DNA from: Alphaproteobacteria bacterium
GTDB lineage: Bacteria > Pseudomonadota > Alphaproteobacteria > Micropepsales > Micropepsaceae
Direction: 5' to 3'
Length of the DNA stretch: 64,000 nucleotides
Assembly: GCA_016125165.1 (NCBI GenBank)
Contig: WGMH01000011.1
Span: 1 to 64,000, forward strand
Positions 60,728 to 64,000 of the stretch are shown piece by piece; the first letter of the stretch is position 1, and the number at the start of each line of letters is the position of its first letter. The translations under genes and the position numbers were made by a program. The notes below the pieces were generated by a model, which saw only the letters and a list, made by a program, of their open reading frames with translations, was not told the DNA's origin and made no database searches.

Positions 60728-62515
60728 ATGACCGCTTACCCCATTACCGATCACACCTTTGACGTTGTCGTTGTCGGCGCAGGGGGCGCGGGCCTGCGTG
60801 CCACGCTCGAATGCGCTTTGCGCGGTCTCAAGACCGCATGCGTGACCAAGGTGTTTCCCACCCGCAGCCACACGGTTGCAGCCCAGGGCGGCGTCGCCGC
60901 CTCACTCGGCAACATGGGCGCGGACGACTGGCGCTGGCACATGTACGACACCGTAAAGGGGTCCGACTGGCTGGGCGATCAGGATGCCATCGAATATCTC
61001 TGCAAGAACGCGCCAGATGCCGTCTACGAACTTGAACATTTTGGCATGCCGTTCAGCCGCACCGAGGAAGGCAAGATTTATCAGCGCGCATTCGGCGGCA
61101 TGACCTCCAACTACGGAGAAGGCATCGTGCAGCGCACCTGCGCAGCTGCCGACCGCACCGGCCACGCCATGCTTCACACGCTTTACGGCCAGTGCGTGAA
61201 GAACGACGTGAATTTCTTCATCGAGTATTTCGCGCTCGATCTGATCGTGGAAGATGGCGACGTGCGCGGCCTAATGGCCTGGAATCTGGAGGATGGCACA
61301 ATCCACCGTTTCCGCGCCCGCAAAGTCATCATCGCCACTGGCGGTTATGGCCGCATCTACTTCTCCTGCACCGGCGCCCACACCCAAACCGGAGACGGCA
61401 ATGCCATGGTGCTCCGTGCGGGCCTGCCATGTCAGGACATGGAGTTCGTCCAATTCCATCCCACCGGCATATATGGCGTCGGCACCCTCATCACCGAAGG
61501 TGTACGTGGCGAAGGCGGTTACCTGACAAACTCCGAAGGCGAACGCTTCATGGAGCGCTACGCACCGAGCGCGAAGGACCTGGCTTCGCGCGACGTCGTA
61601 AGCCGCGCGATGACGATTGAAATTCGTGAAGGCCGTGGCGTGGGTCCGTTGAAAGATCACATCCACCTGCACCTGTCCCACCTCGATCCGAAAATCATTC
61701 ACGAACGTCTGCCGGGCATCGCCGAGAGCGCACGCATTTTCGCGGGCGTGGACGTGACCAAGGAACCAATTCCGGTTCTGCCGACAGTGCACTACAACAT
61801 GGGCGGCATTCCCACGAACTATCATGGCGAGGCCCTGACGCTGAAGGATGGCAATCCTGACACGGTTGTGCACGGCCTCATGGCCGTGGGGGAAGCGGCG
61901 TGCGTCTCCGTGCATGGCGCAAACCGCCTGGGTTCGAATTCGCTGATCGACCTCGTAGTGTTCGGCAAGGCGGCAGGCATTCAAGCCGCCAAATCGATCG
62001 ATCCGGAATCGCGTCAGGCAGATCTGCCGAGGAACGCCGGCGATGAAGCGCTCGCCCGACTCGACAAACTTCGTTACGCGAAGGGCAAGACACCAACGTC
62101 GCAAATGCGCGTTGCCATGCAACGGGCGATGCAGGAAGACGCAGCGGTTTTCCGCACCGGGGAAACGTTGCGCAAAGGCCGCGAACGCATTGATGCAATC
62201 TACAAGTCCCGTGACGATATCGCCGTGACGGATCGCTCGATGATCTGGAATTCTGATCTGGTAGAAACGCTGGAATTTGAAAATCTGATCCAGCAGGCAA
62301 TCGTATCCATCGAAGGCGCCGTGACGCGCGAGGAAAGTCGCGGCGCACACGCCCGCGAAGACTTCCCTAACCGCGATGACGAGAAGTGGATGAAGCACAC
62401 GCTATCGTGGCTCGACCAGCAAACAGGCTGGGCGAAGCTCGACTACCGGCCAGTGCATACCTACACGCTCTCGAACGAGGTGCAGTACATCAAGCCGAAG
62501 GCGCGTGTGTACTGA
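60728..62515 (+). CDS. sdhA: succinate dehydrogenase flavoprotein subunit
   Basis: [51 protein letters not shown]. Confidence 0.98.
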   Translation: MTAYPITDHTFDVVVVGAGGAGLRATLECALRGLKTACVTKVFPTRSHTVAAQGGVAASLGNMGADDWRWHMYDTVKGSDWLGDQDAIEYLCKNAPDAVYELEHFGMPFSRTEEGKIYQRAFGGMTSNYGEGIVQRTCAAADRTGHAMLHTLYGQCVKNDVNFFIEYFALDLIVEDGDVRGLMAWNLEDGTIHRFRARKVIIATGGYGRIYFSCTGAHTQTGDGNAMVLRAGLPCQDMEFVQFHPTGIYGVGTLITEGVRGEGGYLTNSEGERFMERYAPSAKDLASRDVVSRAMTIEIREGRGVGPLKDHIHLHLSHLDPKIIHERLPGIAESARIFAGVDVTKEPIPVLPTVHYNMGGIPTNYHGEALTLKDGNPDTVVHGLMAVGEAACVSVHGANRLGSNSLIDLVVFGKAAGIQAAKSIDPESRQADLPRNAGDEALARLDKLRYAKGKTPTSQMRVAMQRAMQEDAAVFRTGETLRKGRERIDAIYKSRDDIAVTDRSMIWNSDLVETLEFENLIQQAIVSIEGAVTREESRGAHAREDFPNRDDEKWMKHTLSWLDQQTGWAKLDYRPVHTYTLSNEVQYIKPKARVY

Positions 62516-62596
62516 GGGAACCTTCGCAGGGGCCTCTTGAGCGCCTCAACCCTTGCAGCCGCACTGCTTCTACCAGATCAAACCGCTCAGGGGCCG

Positions 62597-62622
62597 GGAA
62601 CCCAAAACGCGCCCGAACCGTT
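62597..62622 (+). promoter_or_regulatory. candidate EcfG-type (general stress response) promoter
   Basis: GGAAC (62597-62601), 17-nt spacer, CGTT (62619-62622). Confidence 0.6.
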
Positions 62623-62719
62623 AGCAATCGAGCCGTTCAGGCCCCGTTCAGGCTTGAACCCCGATGTTTGGGGCAATGCCGGGGGACTACCCGGGCACCA
62701 TGAAGACGAGGAGAACTCC

Positions 62720-63217
62720 ATGCTGAAACGCGCAGGTTTGACACTGGCCGCTGCCACCCTGGCGCTGGCCTTCAGCGCCTCCGGTGCTGCCGCCCGCAAC
62801 CACTACTATTATGGGGATTCCTGTCGCGACCAGAACCGTACCGCAGGCACCATCCTCGGGATGATAGCCGGCGGGATTATCGGAAATCAGTTCGGTCATG
62901 GCGGCGGCAAAGCCGCAGCCACGATTGGTGGTGTGTTCCTAGGTGGCGTCGCAGGCCGCTCGATCGGCGAAGATATCGATTGTGAAGACCGGCCTTATGC
63001 CTTCCACACCTATTACGAAGGCTTTGAAGGCCCGCTGGACCGCCGCTATGAATGGCGGCACCGCGATGCTTATGGCTGGATGGAGCCGACACGGCAATAT
63101 CGCCGCCGGGGTCAGGTCTGCCGCGATTTCATGACAACGACCTACCGTCATGGCCGCGAATATGTGCGCCACGGCACGGCGTGCCGCGATCGGTATGGCG
63201 ATTGGCACTTCATGTAA
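62720..63217 (+). CDS. glycine-zipper (17 kDa surface antigen-like) exported protein
   Basis: Signal peptide; TILGMIAGGIIGNQFGHGGGKAAATIGGVFLGGVAGRSIGEDID. Confidence 0.85.
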   Translation: MLKRAGLTLAAATLALAFSASGAAARNHYYYGDSCRDQNRTAGTILGMIAGGIIGNQFGHGGGKAAATIGGVFLGGVAGRSIGEDIDCEDRPYAFHTYYEGFEGPLDRRYEWRHRDAYGWMEPTRQYRRRGQVCRDFMTTTYRHGREYVRHGTACRDRYGDWHFM

Positions 63218-63242
63218 GAAGCGCGACTAGGTTCGGCTGCGA

Positions 63243-63280
63243 GGCCGCCTCCGGTTTCCCCTTCCGGAGGCGGCCTTTTT
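63243..63280. terminator. rho-independent terminator
   Basis: Perfect 12-bp stem GGCCGCCTCCGG / CCGGAGGCGGCC, 9-nt loop, followed by TTTTT. Confidence 0.9.
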
Positions 63281-63979
63281 CTATGGGTGAAGCCGCTCGA
63301 ACCCGCCGGAGACAGCGAACAACATCAGCCACGGCTCGATGACGAGATCGATGAGTCCGTGCGCGAACATCGCCGGCATCAGGCTGCGTTTGCTCGCCAC
63401 GTATACGAGGGCCAGCATCAGCCCCAGGATCGACGTGCCAGCGATGGCGCCAATCATGGAGCCGATGCTGAAATTCGCCGTCATGCCGCCCCATCCGCCA
63501 TGCGCAATTCCGAACAGAAGCGCCGACAGCAGAACTTGAACCCATGTGGGTGCGCCGCCATCGCGCGCCGCCGTCATGACGAAACCGCGAAATATGAGCT
63601 CTTCGCCGAAGCCCGCGGTGATGCCGATACCGAGCGCTGTGAGAATGCGGAAGGCCGACCAATCCGTGAGAAATGGTGCGCCTTTCAGCATCGGGCCGCT
63701 GAACGAAAAGCCGGCGTAAATTGCAAACGCGATGGCCGCCGCAACCCATGCCCAAATCGGCGCGCGCTTTCGCCAACCAAGATTGGCAAATCTCTGCCCG
63801 CGAAGCTTCAGAAGGAAATAGAGCGCGGCCACTTCCACCCAAATCAGCAGAATGCTGCCACTGGCGCGGAAGGCTACCATCGCGCGCGGATTGCTGAGAT
63901 CGAAATGCAGCATGGCACGGGCTTGCCCGGCCTTCACTGCAACATACACACCCGCAAAGACCGCAATGAATAGCAGCAA
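63281..63979 (-). CDS. CPBP family intramembrane metalloprotease (5' end may extend beyond the window)
   Basis: GFGEELIFRGFVMTAA (EExxxR), LLSALLFGIAHGG, MPAMFAHGLIDL. Confidence 0.88.
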   Translation of the reverse strand: MLLFIAVFAGVYVAVKAGQARAMLHFDLSNPRAMVAFRASGSILLIWVEVAALYFLLKLRGQRFANLGWRKRAPIWAWVAAAIAFAIYAGFSFSGPMLKGAPFLTDWSAFRILTALGIGITAGFGEELIFRGFVMTAARDGGAPTWVQVLLSALLFGIAHGGWGGMTANFSIGSMIGAIAGTSILGLMLALVYVASKRSLMPAMFAHGLIDLVIEPWLMLFAVSGGFERLHP

Positions 63980-64000
63980 CGCCGACCATGGACCTATCGT

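Noticed and set aside
61271-62398. 375-aa minus-strand ORF
   Set aside because: Antisense to sdhA; the same high-GC artefact.

Overview
The window is about 64 kb of high-GC bacterial chromosome, most consistent with an alphaproteobacterium (F1 ATP synthase order HAGDC, Usg family protein, CarD, SUV3-like helicase/S4/ferredoxin/CarD block, an EcfG-type promoter motif). It is densely packed with chromosomal genes on both strands. Recognisable functions include methylmalonyl-CoA mutase and MeaB, rpmB, fdxA, CarD, MscS, YceI, a Sua5-type synthase, a GH17-GT2 glucan synthase, an FKBP, TetR/DUF2306, an Hsp70-family protein, nitronate monooxygenase, LysE, an acuI-like reductase, usg, dihydroorotase, ygfZ, tag, queF/queD, lepB, atpHAGDC, a ferritin-like/PLD pair, a P450 with rubredoxin, sdhB and (separately) sdhCDA, creD, heparinase II/III and rpe. 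I found no rRNA, tRNA, CRISPR array, prophage or IS element. The best leads for undescribed biology are: (1) a ~415-aa proteasome/HslV-like Ntn-hydrolase candidate, translationally coupled to an unknown protein and followed by an exported FKBP; (2) a translationally coupled HprK-like P-loop kinase and sulfotransferase pair; (3) a structured leader with an SD-sequestering hairpin before an Hsp70-family gene; (4) palindromic and repeat elements inside the atp operon; (5) a two-site TetR operator overlapping both -35 boxes. All homology calls come from reading motifs by eye; no database search was run.
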